Source: Gammaproteobacteria bacterium
GTDB taxonomy: Bacteria; Pseudomonadota; Gammaproteobacteria; Ga0077536
Length of the DNA: 64,000 nt
NCBI GenBank assembly: GCA_016191285.1
Contig: JACPPA010000038.1
Span: 62,001-126,000 of the forward strand
Direction of reading: 5' to 3'
The notes under the pieces are model-generated. The model saw only the letters and a program-made list of their open reading frames with translations. It did not search any database and was not told the DNA's origin. Positions 1 through 9,724 of the stretch are shown here, one piece after another. Within the stretch, counting starts at the first letter, position 1, and every line of letters starts with the position of its first letter. The translations under genes and the position numbers were made by a program.

Positions 1-479
1 TCGGACCGGTGCTCATCGTGGTGTTCGCGGTGTGGTTGGGCTGGGTTCCGGTCAGCGGCGCCGAATCCGCACGGGGTTTGGTGTTACCCGCGGTCACGTT
101 GAGTCTGGGGTTATCGGCGATCCTAGTTCGCCAATTGCGCTCGGCCTTGCGCGGCGTGTTGGGCGCCGACTACATTCGAACCGCCACGGCGCTCGGCGCG
201 ACGCCGTTCGAATTAATGCGCCATGCGCTGCCGAACGCGGCGCTGCCCGTGCTGAGCGTTGCTGGCACACAGCTCGGGGTGTTGATGGGCGGCGCGGTCA
301 TCACCGAGACGGTGTTCGGTTGGCCGGGACTCGGCGCGCTAACCATCGAGGCCATCCAAGGCCGCGATTATCCCGTGGTTCAGGCCTGCGTTCTCTACAT
401 CAGCCTCGCCTATGTCCTCATCAACACGCTGCTCGACCTCGTTTACGCGTGGTGCGATCCGCGCATAAGCTGGCGCTGA
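1..479 (+). CDS. ABC transporter permease, DppB/OppB type (5' end outside window)
   Basis: Inner-membrane permease of a peptide/nickel-type ABC importer. The reading frame is open from the first base, so the start lies upstream and only the C-terminal part (about 157 residues) is seen. It shows the binding-protein-dependent permease pattern: a hydrophobic segment, then an EAA-type loop (ATALGATPFELMRHALPNA) that contacts the ATPase, then the GGAVITETVFGWPGLG segment typical of DppB/GsiC/NikB. The stop overlaps the next permease start by one base (TGATG), as expected for a coupled DppB-DppC pair. The substrate cannot be told from the sequence, and the binding protein and ATPase genes are not in the window. 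Confidence 0.9.
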   Translation, partial: GPVLIVVFAVWLGWVPVSGAESARGLVLPAVTLSLGLSAILVRQLRSALRGVLGADYIRTATALGATPFELMRHALPNAALPVLSVAGTQLGVLMGGAVITETVFGWPGLGALTIEAIQGRDYPVVQACVLYISLAYVLINTLLDLVYAWCDPRISWR

Positions 480-1291
480 TGCGGAATCGCGACTGGGTGT
501 GTTTAACGGTGATCCTCGCTTGGCTAAGTGGCGCGGCGGTGGCGCCGCTCATCCTGCCGACGGCCAATACTGTCGACCTGACACGGATGTTCGCGCGTCC
601 GCAATGGGCGCTGTGGCTCGGCGCGGACGATCTGGGTCGCGCTATCGCGCTGCGCGTGATCAGTGGCGCCGGCGTGTCGTGTCCGGTAGCGCTCGTGGTG
701 GTGGCCATCTCGTTTAGCGTGGGGAGTGTGTTCGGCATTACCTGCGCGTGGTGCGGTGGGCGCCTCGATTTTATCGGCATGCGCGTGATGGATGCGTGCC
801 TGGCGTTTCCGGGAATTCTGCTCGCGATTGCACTCGCCGGCATCATGGGACCGGGGCTCGGCAATGTGGTGATAGCGCTCTGTAGCATCGGCTGGGTTGG
901 ATTTGCGCGATTGGCGCGGGCGCAAACGCTTAGCGTCAAGCGTCGCGAGCATGTGTTGGTCGCGGAAGCGATGGGCGTCAGGCCTGGGCATATTCTTATG
1001 CGTCATGTGTGGCCGCTGGTGCTCGCGCCGTTATTGGTCGAAGCGAGTTTCGCTTTTGCGAGCGCCATCGCGGCCGAAGCGGGTATGAGTTTTCTTGGAC
1101 TTGGGGTCCAGCCGCCCACCCCCTCCTGGGGCAGTATGTTGCGCGAAGCGGCGCAGTTTCTATTGATTGCGCCACATTTGATGCTCGGTCCGGCGCTCGC
1201 GATCGTATCCTTGGTGTTATCCGTACAAATCCTGGGTGAGCGTTTGCGCGCGTATCTCCAATTTGAACATCGCGAGACGGTGCGGCCATGA
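479..1291 (+). CDS. ABC transporter permease, DppC/OppC type
   Basis: Second permease of the same importer, 270 residues. The ATG at 479 overlaps the previous stop. The frame stays open further upstream, but that part runs inside the first permease gene. It has an N-terminal membrane segment, a periplasmic stretch with the family's LGADDLGRAIALRVISGA pattern (normally LGTDxLGRDxxSRxxxGA), several more membrane segments, the EAA loop (EAMGVRPGHILMRHVWP) and the DppC hallmark FLGLGVQPPTPSWGSML near the C terminus. It overlaps nagZ by four bases (ATGA). That suggests co-transcription and, as inference only, uptake of cell-wall peptides or similar compounds. Confidence 0.92.
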   Translation: MRNRDWVCLTVILAWLSGAAVAPLILPTANTVDLTRMFARPQWALWLGADDLGRAIALRVISGAGVSCPVALVVVAISFSVGSVFGITCAWCGGRLDFIGMRVMDACLAFPGILLAIALAGIMGPGLGNVVIALCSIGWVGFARLARAQTLSVKRREHVLVAEAMGVRPGHILMRHVWPLVLAPLLVEASFAFASAIAAEAGMSFLGLGVQPPTPSWGSMLREAAQFLLIAPHLMLGPALAIVSLVLSVQILGERLRAYLQFEHRETVRP

Positions 1292-2346
1292 GTCTTGGTC
1301 CACTGCTGATCGATCTCAAAGGCTTGGTGTTGAGCGCCGACGAACGCGAGCTGCTCGCGCATCCGCTGGTTGGCGGGGTAATTCTGTTTTCGCGTAATTA
1401 TCAAGATCGCGCACAGTTGGCCGCGCTCACCGCTGCCATTCACGCCGTGCGGACGCCGCGCTTGTTGATCGCGGTGGATCACGAGGGTGGACGCGTGCAG
1501 CGCTTTCGGCACGAATTCACCGAGTTGCCGGCGCTGGCGAGTCTGGGTGCGTTGTATGAGAAAAACGTGCATCGCGCGCTCGAAGTGGCGGCCGACATCG
1601 GCTGGCTCATGGCGGCTGAATTACGCGCGCATGAGGTCGATTTCAGTTTTGCGCCGGTGCTCGATCTCTACACCGGTAACAGCAAGGTCATCAATGATCG
1701 CGCCTTCCATGCCACCCCCGACACCGTCGCGCGCCTGGGCCAAGCGTATATGCGCGGCATGCACGCGGCGGGCATGGGCGCGGTGGGTAAACATTTTCCG
1801 GGACACGGCACGGTCAGCGCCGATTCGCATCATGAGCTACCGGTTGATCGGCGCACCCTGGAGACTTTGCGCTTGCGCGATTTGGTCCCGTTTCGATTAC
1901 TGGCTGTGGCCGGCATCGAAGGGATCATGCCGGCGCATATCCTGTTTCCGGCGGTTGATAATCTGCCGGTCGGTTATTCACGGGTATGGATCGAAGAAAT
2001 TCTGCGTCAGGAATTCGGCTTCATGGGCGCGGTGTTTAGCGATGACTTAAGCATGTCGGGCGCCGCGATCAGCGCAAGCCCTATCGAGCGCGCCGAACTC
2101 GCGCTCGCTGCCGGCTGCGATATGTGTCTGCTGTGTAATGATCGCGCGGCAGTGATCGCCGTGCTCGATCGGCTAAAGGTCGCCCTCAATCCGGTAGCAC
2201 AAGTGCGCCTGATGCGCCTGCACGGTCGCGGAAATTTGAATTGGTCGGCGCTGGTCGATCATCCGCGGCGCGCGAACGCGTTAGGCGCCTTGGGCATGCT
2301 CGAGCCTGCCCCAAGCTTGGAGTTGGGCGATGATGCGCCGGCGTAA
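1288..2346 (+). CDS. nagZ: beta-N-acetylhexosaminidase NagZ
   Basis: Cytoplasmic glycoside hydrolase family 3 enzyme of peptidoglycan recycling; it removes N-acetylglucosamine from anhydro-muropeptides. The 352 residues match the usual 340-350. Visible motifs: substrate-binding DHEGGRVQR (residues 64-72), KHFPGHG (168-174) followed by DSHHELP (179-185) carrying the catalytic Asp/His pair, and FSDDLSM (250-256) with the nucleophilic Asp. The start overlaps the upstream permease by four bases. The ending after residue 330 is poorly conserved and acidic. NagZ beside an oligopeptide-type permease would fit muropeptide recovery, but that link is inferred from position only. Confidence 0.95.
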   Translation: MSLGPLLIDLKGLVLSADERELLAHPLVGGVILFSRNYQDRAQLAALTAAIHAVRTPRLLIAVDHEGGRVQRFRHEFTELPALASLGALYEKNVHRALEVAADIGWLMAAELRAHEVDFSFAPVLDLYTGNSKVINDRAFHATPDTVARLGQAYMRGMHAAGMGAVGKHFPGHGTVSADSHHELPVDRRTLETLRLRDLVPFRLLAVAGIEGIMPAHILFPAVDNLPVGYSRVWIEEILRQEFGFMGAVFSDDLSMSGAAISASPIERAELALAAGCDMCLLCNDRAAVIAVLDRLKVALNPVAQVRLMRLHGRGNLNWSALVDHPRRANALGALGMLEPAPSLELGDDAPA

Positions 2347-2370
2347 CGATCGATCTACCACACACGAGCC

Positions 2371-3279
2371 GTGAAATATTTTCTCCATACCGCAATGGCA
2401 TTGCTGTTGACCTGCGCGAGCGTCGGCGCCATTGCGCTCCAGTGCACGCCGCTTCAACCACGGGCACTGCCGGTCACGGATACACTCTATACCCAGGGCT
2501 TGTTATGGCAGATTCGAGGGCCAGCGGAGCAGCGGAGCTTTCTCTTCGGCACGATTCATTTATCGGCGGGGATGACCGGCCAACCCAATGCCACCGTGAC
2601 CAAGGCGTTGCTCGCGAGCCATCAATTTGGCATGGAAGTATTGCTCGATGCCGACGCCATGCTGGAAATCGCCGCGCGCATGCGCTTCAGCGGCGCTACG
2701 ACGTTAAGAAAGCAGGTGGGTGCGGAGCTCTATGCGCGGACGGTGGAGTTATTAGCCAGCTATGGCATCGCCGAGGACGACGCCGATCGACTAAAACCAT
2801 GGGCCGCCTACACCACGCTAAGCCTGCCGCCAGGTCAGAACGGTGTACCCCTTGATCTGGTGTTGCTCGCCACGGCGCGGAAAACCACCCAACGCCAATT
2901 CGGACTCGAATCGCTGGCGGAACAGACCGCGGTATTCGAAAGCTTGTCGCGCGCCGATCAAACCGTGCTACTGACCGAAAGCGTGTGTCACTACAAAGTG
3001 CTTCAAAGCGATACGCAGGGTTTGGTCGACTACTACGCCAAAGGCGATCTGGCTGGACTTTATCGCGCCGCCAATAAATACACTTCCGCCACCAACGAGC
3101 GCTTGTTAAAGGCGCTGGTGATCGACCGTAACCAACGCATGATCGAACGCATGCAACCGTATTTGGCGCGCGGCGACGCCTTCATCGCCGTCGGCGCGCT
3201 GCATTTGCCCGGCGCGAAGGGTCTGTTGGCCCAGCTCGCGGCCCGCGGTTATCGCGTTAGTCCAGTGGCCAGTAGATAA
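2371..3279 (+). CDS. TraB/GumN family protein
   Basis: Probably exported, 302 residues, starting at GTG 2371; the first 22 residues form a signal peptide (basic start, then a hydrophobic stretch). It carries the TraB/GumN signature LFGTIHLSAG (about residues 57-66) and the C-terminal FIAVGALHLPG motif followed by a Gly-Tyr ending. These conserved His/Glu positions resemble those of Tiki-type metalloproteases. The biological role of bacterial GumN-like proteins is not settled. It lies 24 bases after nagZ in the same direction and may share its transcript. Family assignment is firm; function is unknown. Confidence 0.85.
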   Translation: MKYFLHTAMALLLTCASVGAIALQCTPLQPRALPVTDTLYTQGLLWQIRGPAEQRSFLFGTIHLSAGMTGQPNATVTKALLASHQFGMEVLLDADAMLEIAARMRFSGATTLRKQVGAELYARTVELLASYGIAEDDADRLKPWAAYTTLSLPPGQNGVPLDLVLLATARKTTQRQFGLESLAEQTAVFESLSRADQTVLLTESVCHYKVLQSDTQGLVDYYAKGDLAGLYRAANKYTSATNERLLKALVIDRNQRMIERMQPYLARGDAFIAVGALHLPGAKGLLAQLAARGYRVSPVASR

Positions 3280-3368
3280 AGCACGGCGGAAAAGGTTACG
3301 GGAGCGGGCCTAAAATCCGCTACCATGCGGCACCCGAAACCGACGCCCGGAAAGCAGCTCCGATCCGC

Positions 3369-4202
3369 ATGCAGCTCACCTTCACCAAGATGCAAGGCTT
3401 AGGTAACGACTTCGTCGTGCTCGATTGCCGTCACGCGCCAAATCAGCTGAGTACAACCCAACTCGCATGCCTGGCCGATCGCCGGTACGGGGTGGGTTGC
3501 GATCAAATTCTCGTGCTTGAGCCGCCGACGCTGGCGGGTGCGACAGTTGGCTATCGCGTCTTTAATGCGGACGGTTCCAGCGCCGAACATTGTGGTAACG
3601 GCGTGCGCTGTGTGGCGCGCTATTTAGCCGCGCGCGGCGCGGTCGCGGATAACCGCTTGACGGTCGAGATCGGCGGCGCGGGTTTTGAGTTGACGCTAGA
3701 GGCCGCCGGCGCGGTACGTGTCGATATGGGGATCCCACGCTTCGAGCCCGCCGCGCTCCCGCTGGCGGTGGCGGCCCGCGCGCCGCGTTATTCAGTGAAG
3801 TTTCAGCAGCGTGAATGGTCATTCGGTGCGGTATCGATGGGCAATCCGCATGCCGTGTTCGAAGTGGCGGAGGTTGCGAGCGCGCCGGTCGCCGAACTCG
3901 GCGCATTCCTCCAGGCGCATCCGTTGTTTCCCCACCGCGTCAACGTCGGCTGCATGCAGCGTTTGAGCGAGGAGCGCATTCGCCTACGCGTCTTTGAGCG
4001 CGGTGTCGGGGAAACTCCGGCGTGCGGCACGGGCGCCTGCGCGGCGGTCGCGGTGGGTCGCGCGTGGGGTATGTTAGCCGCGCGCACCGTGGTGGAATTG
4101 CGCGGCGGCGAATTGATTATTGAATGGTCGGGTGATGAACACAGCCCGCTTGCAATGACTGGACCGGCGGTCGAAGTATTCGAGGGGACAATCGAGTTAT
4201 GA
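3369..4202 (+). CDS. dapF: diaminopimelate epimerase
   Basis: Cofactor-independent racemase converting LL- to meso-diaminopimelate, the step before lysine and the mDAP cross-linking residue of peptidoglycan. The 277 residues match the family. The two catalytic cysteines are visible: Cys75 in EHCGNGVRC and Cys219 in ACGTGACAAV. The N-terminal FTKMQGLGNDFVVLD is also typical. The 89-base gap before it contains a TAAAAT that could serve as a -10 box. The start of the next gene overlaps by four bases (TTATGA). The dapF, DUF484, xerC order is common in gammaproteobacteria. Confidence 0.98.
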   Translation: MQLTFTKMQGLGNDFVVLDCRHAPNQLSTTQLACLADRRYGVGCDQILVLEPPTLAGATVGYRVFNADGSSAEHCGNGVRCVARYLAARGAVADNRLTVEIGGAGFELTLEAAGAVRVDMGIPRFEPAALPLAVAARAPRYSVKFQQREWSFGAVSMGNPHAVFEVAEVASAPVAELGAFLQAHPLFPHRVNVGCMQRLSEERIRLRVFERGVGETPACGTGACAAVAVGRAWGMLAARTVVELRGGELIIEWSGDEHSPLAMTGPAVEVFEGTIEL

Positions 4203-4909
4203 CTGAAGAGGTATCGGAACCAACTGGCGCAGCCGTGAGCGCGGAATCGGTGGTCGGCTATCTGCGCGAGCACCCGGAGTTTTTTAATCACTATCCGGAA
4301 TTGCTCTTAAACCTCGAAGTGCCGCATGCGACTGGCCAAGCGGTGTCGCTATGGGAACGGCAGGTCACGGTGTTGCGCGAGGAGAACGACAAGTTAAAGG
4401 CGCGTTTCGCGCAGTTTCTCGACTCGGCGCGCGAAAACGAAACCTTAATTCGTCGCCTGCATCAATTGGCCTTGGGCCTCATGGAGGCAGCAGGTCCACA
4501 GGCGGTGTTCGGTTTACTCGAACAGCGCCTGGGCGAAGATTTCAATGCCGACCGCGTCAGTGTGTTGGTGTTTGGTGCGCCGGCCTTTGTCGATTCGGAC
4601 AAGGTGCCGCAATTTGTCGGCGCCGATTCCACGCGTCGCGCACCCTTCGCGAGCTTGCTCGCCGGCAGTGAAGCCTTATGTGGGCGCCTGACGCAGGCCC
4701 AACTATTGGCGCTGTTCGCGGAATCGGCGCCGAGCGGATCGCACGTGGTGATGCCATTGAAGTCTGCGCTGTGGGATGGGGTGCTCGCGATCAGCAGTCA
4801 TGATGCCAAGCGTTTCGATGCCAACATGGGCACGGAATTTCTGGCGTACTTGAGGGACGTGGTGGTCTTGGTGTTAGAACCGTGGATCGCGAAGCCGCGA
4901 CCCACGTGA
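4199..4909 (+). CDS. DUF484 family protein
   Basis: Protein of 236 residues with the DUF484 N-terminal pattern [18 protein letters not shown], then a short coiled segment ([19 protein letters not shown]) and a GAF-like C-terminal half. The biochemical role of DUF484 is unknown. Its steady place between dapF and xerC suggests a link to chromosome or cell-cycle housekeeping, but that is only context. It is coupled to both neighbours, overlapping dapF by four bases and the chosen xerC start by four bases (GTGA). Confidence 0.9.
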   Translation: MTEEVSEPTGAAVSAESVVGYLREHPEFFNHYPELLLNLEVPHATGQAVSLWERQVTVLREENDKLKARFAQFLDSARENETLIRRLHQLALGLMEAAGPQAVFGLLEQRLGEDFNADRVSVLVFGAPAFVDSDKVPQFVGADSTRRAPFASLLAGSEALCGRLTQAQLLALFAESAPSGSHVVMPLKSALWDGVLAISSHDAKRFDANMGTEFLAYLRDVVVLVLEPWIAKPRPT

Positions 4910-5811
4910 ACGCCGGCGCGGACGTGATTGATGCGGTCGCGATAACTGAGTTTATCGCCAGCCTCAGCGCTGGCTCGCCCCACACGCAGGCCGCTTATCG
5001 CCGCGACTTGAATCAATTCCATAAGCATTACGCGACGCTGCCGAAACCGCCCGGATTTGTGCTCGATACGCATGTCGTGCGCGCTTACATCGCGGGCCTG
5101 CACCGCGCGGCGCGCGCCCCGCACTCGATTGCACGCGCGTTGTCGGCGCTTCGCGCGTATTTCGATTATCGTTGCCAGCGCGGTTACTTAACGCAGAACC
5201 CAACGCATGATGTGCATGCGCCCAAAGGCGCCCGACGCCTGCCCAAAGTCCTCGATGTCGATCAAACCGCGCATCTGCTGGCGCGTACGCCGGAGGGTGC
5301 GCTCGAGGTTCGCGATCTGGCGATGTGGGAGTTGGCGTATTCGAGTGGCTTACGGGTGTCGGAATTGGTGGGTCTTGATCTGGCGGGGATCGCCTTCGGC
5401 ACGGGCGAAGTGCGGGTGCTCGGTAAGGGTCGCAAAGAGCGCGTTGTACCCATCGGCCGCTTGGCGATCACTGCGCTCAACCGCTGGTATCAAATTCGAA
5501 ATGACTTCGCGGCGCCGGCAGAAACCGCGGTCTTTGTCAGTCGAAACGGCGCTCGCATCACCGTGCGCCAAGTTCAGTATCGGTTAAAGCGCTGGGCGTT
5601 GAAGCAAGGTCACACGCAACACCTGCATCCGCATATGTTGCGCCATTCATTCGCGAGCCACCTGCTCGAATCTTCCGGTGATTTGCGCGCCGTGCAGGAA
5701 TTACTCGGGCATAGCAATATTCGCAGCACGCAAATTTACACCCATCTCGACTTTCAACATCTCGCCAAAGTCTACGACGCCGCCCATCCGCGGGCGCGAC
5801 GGAAGTCATAG
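4906..5811 (+). CDS. xerC: tyrosine recombinase XerC
   Basis: Site-specific recombinase that, with XerD, resolves chromosome dimers at dif. I chose the GTG at 4906 (301 residues) because it overlaps the DUF484 stop as GTGA and gives a normal length; a GTG at 4882 would add eight residues. It has an N-terminal SAM-like domain and a C-terminal catalytic domain with the full set of active-site residues (numbering from 4906): Arg150 ([10 protein letters not shown]), Lys174 (GKGRKER), His243 and Arg246 ([12 protein letters not shown]), His269 (LLGHSN) and Tyr278 (TQIYTHLDF). The ending [19 protein letters not shown] is characteristic of XerC rather than XerD or phage integrases. Confidence 0.96.
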   Translation: MNAGADVIDAVAITEFIASLSAGSPHTQAAYRRDLNQFHKHYATLPKPPGFVLDTHVVRAYIAGLHRAARAPHSIARALSALRAYFDYRCQRGYLTQNPTHDVHAPKGARRLPKVLDVDQTAHLLARTPEGALEVRDLAMWELAYSSGLRVSELVGLDLAGIAFGTGEVRVLGKGRKERVVPIGRLAITALNRWYQIRNDFAAPAETAVFVSRNGARITVRQVQYRLKRWALKQGHTQHLHPHMLRHSFASHLLESSGDLRAVQELLGHSNIRSTQIYTHLDFQHLAKVYDAAHPRARRKS

Positions 5812-5870
5812 TGTATTTGGAGTAACTTAAACGCTCTTTAATCGTTCACGTGGGTGCTATTCGAAACCCT

Positions 5871-5911
5871 AAACCCCTCACCCCGGCCCTCTCCCGCAAG
5901 GGGCGAGGGGG
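5871..5911 (+). repeat. short inverted repeat (CCCCTCACCC...GGGCGAGGGG type)
   Basis: In the 267-base gap between xerC and hslV lies CCCCTC, about 20 bases including the internal CTCTCCCGC, then GGGCGAGGGG. It forms a G+C-rich hairpin. This resembles dispersed palindromic repeats seen between genes in many proteobacteria. It may also act as a weak terminator after xerC, but no T-run follows. The rest of the gap shows no convincing gene; a 68-codon frame across it is largely the repeat itself. Confidence 0.5.
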
Positions 5912-6078
5912 ATTAGGTGCCGAGTCGCGAATTTTCGCACGCGATCTCGAAATTCAAATGCGGCGATTTCTCAACGCTCGAAGAAACCGATTAATCTGGC
6001 AGCACGGAGTCGAATCCCACCCAGTCGACCGCAGCGGTGTTGTACAATCCCAATGACCAGCACCAAACCTTATTTCGA

Positions 6079-6618
6079 ATGAGTAACTTCCACGCCACCA
6101 CGATTCTCTCGGTCCGCCGTCCCGGCCACGTCGTCATCGGCGGTGACGGTCAGGTCTCGATGGGCGATCAAATTCTCAAGGGCAATGCGCGCAAGGTGCG
6201 GCGCCTCTATCAAGATCGCGTGCTGGCCGGATTCGCCGGCGGTACCGCGGATGCCTTTACCTTGTTCGAACGCTTCGAAGCGAAACTTGATAAACACCAA
6301 GGCAATCTCGTCCGCTCGGCGGTCGAACTCGCCAAGGATTGGCGTACCGATCGCATGCTACGCCGGCTCGAAGCATTACTAGCGATTGCAGACGCCGAAA
6401 ATTCACTGATTATTTCCGGCACCGGAGACGTGATCGAACCCGAAGATGCCGTCATGGCGATTGGTTCCGGCGGCTCATTCGCGAAAGCCGCGGCGCGCGC
6501 CCTGGTTGAAAATACCGAACTCGACGCCGCCTCTGTCGTTCGCAAAGGACTGCAGATCGCGAGCGATATTTGCGTTTATACAAACTCTAATTTCGTGGTC
6601 GAGGAACTGAGGTTCTGA
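6079..6618 (+). CDS. hslV: ATP-dependent protease peptidase subunit HslV (ClpQ)
   Basis: Threonine peptidase core of the HslUV protease, a bacterial proteasome-like complex for misfolded and regulatory proteins. The ATG at 6079 gives 179 residues. The longer open frame back to 6037 has no family match. The start reads [16 protein letters not shown], so a short propeptide would be removed to expose the catalytic Thr of TTILSVRR. The conserved GGDGQVSMG, the [14 protein letters not shown] segment and the [16 protein letters not shown] segment are present. hslU follows after 25 bases. Known hslVU operons are heat-shock controlled; I did not identify a sigma-32 promoter with confidence. Confidence 0.97.
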   Translation: MSNFHATTILSVRRPGHVVIGGDGQVSMGDQILKGNARKVRRLYQDRVLAGFAGGTADAFTLFERFEAKLDKHQGNLVRSAVELAKDWRTDRMLRRLEALLAIADAENSLIISGTGDVIEPEDAVMAIGSGGSFAKAAARALVENTELDAASVVRKGLQIASDICVYTNSNFVVEELRF

Positions 6619-6643
6619 CGTGCTAGGTCGTTCAAATATTTCG

Positions 6644-7966
6644 ATGACCTTGACGCCCCAACAAATCGTCGAGCAGCTCGATAAACATATCGTGGGTCAA
6701 GATGCGGCCAAGCGCGCGGTCGCGATCGCGCTACGCAACCGGTGGCGACGGATGCGCGTGGCGCCGGAAATTCGCAACGAAATCACCCCTAAAAATATTC
6801 TGATGATCGGTCCGACCGGCGTTGGCAAGACCGAGATCGCGCGGCGCTTGGCGAAACTCGCCGGCGCCCCGTTTATAAAAATTGAAGCGACCAAGTTCAC
6901 CGAAGTCGGCTACGTGGGGCGTGATGTCGAATCCATCATCCGCGATCTGGTTGAAGTGGCGGTCGGCATGACGCGTGGCGAGGCCATGGATTCGGTGCGG
7001 GCCAAAGCGGAAGAAGCGGCGGAAGAGCGTGTGCTCGATGTGTTGTTGCCAGCACCGCGCGCGCTTGGCGAGACCGCGCCGGAAGATGAATCGACCACGC
7101 GCCAGCGCTTTCGCAAGATGCTGCGCGAGGGCAAGCTCGACGACAAGGAAATCGAAATCGAGGTGGCGCAGAGTCATGTTGGGGTTGAAATCATGGCGCC
7201 GCCCGGCATGGAAGAAATGACCAATCAACTGCAAAGCATGTTCCAGAATCTGGGCGCGAGCCGCAAGAAGCCGCGGCGCCTGAAGATTGCCCAAGCGTCG
7301 AAACTGCTGATCGAGGAAGAAGCCGCGAAGCTCGTCAACGAGGACGACATCAAGACCACTGCGGTCGAAGCCGTGGAGCAAAACGGCATTGTTTTTTTAG
7401 ACGAAATCGACAAAATCGCGCGGCGTTCCGAAGTCAGCGGTCCCGACGTGTCGCGCGAGGGCGTGCAACGCGATCTGTTGCCGTTGGTGGAAGGGAGTAC
7501 CGTCACCACCAAATACGGCATGGTGCGCACCGATCATATTTTATTCATTGCCTCCGGTGCATTTCACCTCGCGAAGCCCTCCGATCTCATCCCCGAGCTC
7601 CAGGGCCGCTTGCCGAACCGCGTTGAGCTCACGTCGCTCGGAGTCGACGACTTCGTGCGCATTTTGACCGAACCAAGCGCCTCGCTCACTGAGCAATATG
7701 CGGCATTGTTGGCAACCGAAGGCGTGATGCTGACGTTCGCCGCGGATGGTGTGCGGCGGCTCGCCGAAATTGCGCAACACGTTAATGATCGCAGTGAAAA
7801 TATCGGCGCGCGACGCCTGCATACGGTGATGGAACGGTTGCTCGAAGCGTTGTCATTTACCGCGCCGGGACGCCAAGGCGAATCGATCAGGATCGATGCG
7901 GACTATGTGAACGTCCATCTCGGCGAATTCATCAAGGACGAGGACTGGGCGCGCTATATCCTGTAA
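6644..7966 (+). CDS. hslU: HslUV protease ATPase subunit HslU (ClpY)
   Basis: AAA+ unfoldase that feeds substrates to HslV. I chose ATG 6644, which aligns with the usual MTPxxIVxxLDKHIIGQ start; GTG 6620 would add eight residues without family support. It is 440 residues long. Walker A is GPTGVGKT (56-63), Walker B is FLDEID (251-256), and the inserted I domain occupies roughly residues 110-240. Sensor and arginine-finger regions follow ([15 protein letters not shown] and [18 protein letters not shown]). The C terminus EDWARYIL resembles the HslU tail that docks into HslV and activates it. Confidence 0.98.
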   Translation: MTLTPQQIVEQLDKHIVGQDAAKRAVAIALRNRWRRMRVAPEIRNEITPKNILMIGPTGVGKTEIARRLAKLAGAPFIKIEATKFTEVGYVGRDVESIIRDLVEVAVGMTRGEAMDSVRAKAEEAAEERVLDVLLPAPRALGETAPEDESTTRQRFRKMLREGKLDDKEIEIEVAQSHVGVEIMAPPGMEEMTNQLQSMFQNLGASRKKPRRLKIAQASKLLIEEEAAKLVNEDDIKTTAVEAVEQNGIVFLDEIDKIARRSEVSGPDVSREGVQRDLLPLVEGSTVTTKYGMVRTDHILFIASGAFHLAKPSDLIPELQGRLPNRVELTSLGVDDFVRILTEPSASLTEQYAALLATEGVMLTFAADGVRRLAEIAQHVNDRSENIGARRLHTVMERLLEALSFTAPGRQGESIRIDADYVNVHLGEFIKDEDWARYIL

Positions 7967-7971
7967 TCACC

Positions 7972-8343
7972 ATGGCCCAACACCAACCGACCGATTTACT
8001 GCTGCATCAAGCCACGCGCGTGCTTGAAGTGAGCTTTGCCGATGGCGCGACGTTTCGCCTTTCCTGCGAATATCTGCGGGTCTATTCGCCGTCGGCCGAA
8101 GTGCGGGGTCATGGGCCGGGCCAAGGCGTGCTCCAGATCGGCAAAGAAAAAGTGAACATCACCGACATCGAACCGGTGGGTAACTACGCCGTGCGCCTGG
8201 TGTTCGATGACGGCCATAATACGGGCCTTTACACCTGGGATTATCTCTACCAACTGGGTAAGCAGTTCGCGGCTAATTGGCTGACCTACACGACGGCGCT
8301 GGTCGAGGCCGGACATCCGCGGCAGGCCCCGGCGGACGCGTGA
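7972..8343 (+). CDS. DUF971 (GBBH-like N-terminal domain) protein
   Basis: Small protein of 123 residues made almost entirely of the DUF971 fold, also found at the N terminus of gamma-butyrobetaine hydroxylases. Visible marks are the SFADGATFRLSCEYLRVYSP segment and the GNYAVRLVFDDGHNTGLYTWDYL segment; the latter is the most conserved part of the family. It lacks the catalytic dioxygenase domain, so it is not a hydroxylase. A role in iron-sulfur metabolism has been suggested for relatives, but nothing here tests that. It starts five bases after hslU and precedes ubiE by 23 bases, a common order in beta- and gammaproteobacteria. Confidence 0.88.
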   Translation: MAQHQPTDLLLHQATRVLEVSFADGATFRLSCEYLRVYSPSAEVRGHGPGQGVLQIGKEKVNITDIEPVGNYAVRLVFDDGHNTGLYTWDYLYQLGKQFAANWLTYTTALVEAGHPRQAPADA

Positions 8344-8366
8344 TCGCCAGCGCTTAAGGTTTCACG

Positions 8367-9113
8367 ATGCAGGACGGCCCCACGCATTTCGGCTATGAAC
8401 AGGTGAGTGCGCGCGAGAAAACCGCGCGGGTTCGGCAGGTTTTCGATTCGGTGGCCGGTCGTTACGATTTGATGAACGATTTGATGTCGGCCGGCTTGCA
8501 TCGGGTTTGGAAACGCTATGCACTGGCTCTGGCGGCGCTGCGCGTCGGTCAACGGGCGCTCGATTTAGCGGGCGGCTCAGGCGATCTTACGCGGGTCATC
8601 GCCGCGCGCGTGGGACCCGGCGGCGAAGTGGTCCTCGCCGACATCAACCGCGCGATGCTGAATGTCGGTCGCGATCATCTCGTGAATGCCGGGATCGTCG
8701 GCAATGTGCACTACGTGCAGGCGAATGCAGAAATCTTACCGTTCCCCGATCGGTATTTCGATGTGGCGACCATGGCGTTTGGCTTACGCAATGTCACCGA
8801 TAAGGAGCGCGCGCTGGCCGAACTGTATCGAGTGCTGAAACCGGGCGGACGTGTGTTGATTCTGGAGTTCTCGACGGTGACTCAGCCGCTACTCGCCCGT
8901 CTCTACCACGCGTATTCGTTTCACGTGTTGCCACGCCTTGGGGGCTTAGTCGCCAACGATAGCGCGAGCTACCGCTATCTCGCGGAGTCGATACGTATGC
9001 ATCCCGCGCAAGACGCGTTGCTGACCATGCTTCAAACCGCGGGCTTCGAGCGTTGTCGGTATCATAATTTAACCGCCGGCGTGGTCGCCGTGCATATCGG
9101 TTATCGATTGTGA
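8367..9113 (+). CDS. ubiE: ubiquinone/menaquinone C-methyltransferase UbiE
   Basis: S-adenosylmethionine-dependent C-methyltransferase of quinone synthesis, 248 residues. The N-terminal motif [21 protein letters not shown] is diagnostic of UbiE/MenG. The SAM site is [12 protein letters not shown] (about residues 66-77) with the acidic VLADIN downstream. [19 protein letters not shown] and [10 protein letters not shown] are further family motifs. The stop overlaps the ubiJ start by one base, and ubiB follows, giving the standard ubiE-ubiJ-ubiB operon. Since the window encodes bc1 and ubiquinone factors, ubiquinone is the likely product; menaquinone cannot be excluded. Confidence 0.97.
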   Translation: MQDGPTHFGYEQVSAREKTARVRQVFDSVAGRYDLMNDLMSAGLHRVWKRYALALAALRVGQRALDLAGGSGDLTRVIAARVGPGGEVVLADINRAMLNVGRDHLVNAGIVGNVHYVQANAEILPFPDRYFDVATMAFGLRNVTDKERALAELYRVLKPGGRVLILEFSTVTQPLLARLYHAYSFHVLPRLGGLVANDSASYRYLAESIRMHPAQDALLTMLQTAGFERCRYHNLTAGVVAVHIGYRL

Positions 9114-9724
9114 TGCTCGATCGCGCGTTAACTCTAATCGCCGGGTGGTTGACGCATTTGTTAAACACCGATTCGTTGGCGGCAGCGCGTGCGCGCGAAC
9201 TCGCCGGCAAGGTCTTTGCGCTTAATTTGACGGGTATCGAGACCAGCTTATTCATTGCGCTCGATGACAATGGCATGGTGCTGGCGACCACCTCACCGCG
9301 TGCACCCGACGTCACGCTGAGAGGCTCGGTCTCTGACTTCGTGGCGTTTGTTCACGCCCGCCAAACCCAGGGCGGTGCGCCGGCCGGCAAATTGCAAATC
9401 CAAGGCGATCTCTCGACCGCGCAGCAATTGCAGCGTTTGCTGGACCAGCTCGACATCGATTGGGAAGAGCTGCTGGCGATGCGCATCGGCGATGTCGCCG
9501 CGCATCAGATTGGGCGCGGCGTGCGCGGAGCACGCGACTGGTTCAGCACCGCGCGCGTTGCCTTCGAGCAGGATCTAACCGCGTTTCTGCAACAAGAGCG
9601 GCGGATCGCCCCGAGTCCGCGCGAGGCCGAGTCCTTCGTCCGTGCCGGCGCGACGTTGGCGGCCGATGTCGATCGCTTGGCCGCTAGAGTCGCGCAATTA
9701 CGCGCGCGCAAACTGCCCCCATGA
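9113..9724 (+). CDS. ubiJ: ubiquinone biosynthesis accessory factor UbiJ
   Basis: SCP2-domain protein of 203 residues that helps assemble the soluble ubiquinone-biosynthesis metabolon and binds lipid intermediates. The N-terminal half is the SCP2-like sterol/lipid binding domain (VFALNLTGIETSLFIALDD, then GKLQIQGDLSTAQQLQRLLDQLDIDWEE). The C-terminal third is a coiled coil rich in Ala and Arg. ATG 9113 is preferred because it overlaps the ubiE stop; GTG 9110 is a possible alternative. It overlaps ubiB by four bases (ATGA). The operon position fixes the identity more firmly than the modest sequence conservation does. Confidence 0.9.
   Translation: MLDRALTLIAGWLTHLLNTDSLAAARARELAGKVFALNLTGIETSLFIALDDNGMVLATTSPRAPDVTLRGSVSDFVAFVHARQTQGGAPAGKLQIQGDLSTAQQLQRLLDQLDIDWEELLAMRIGDVAAHQIGRGVRGARDWFSTARVAFEQDLTAFLQQERRIAPSPREAESFVRAGATLAADVDRLAARVAQLRARKLPP

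Noticed and set aside
32-478. Longer N terminus for the second permease
   Set aside because: These codons overlap the first permease gene in another frame; the ATG at 479 fits the family start and the one-base overlap.
6731-7381. 216-codon minus-strand frame inside hslU
   Set aside because: It is antisense to a highly conserved gene, has no family features, and is expected by chance in G+C-rich coding DNA.
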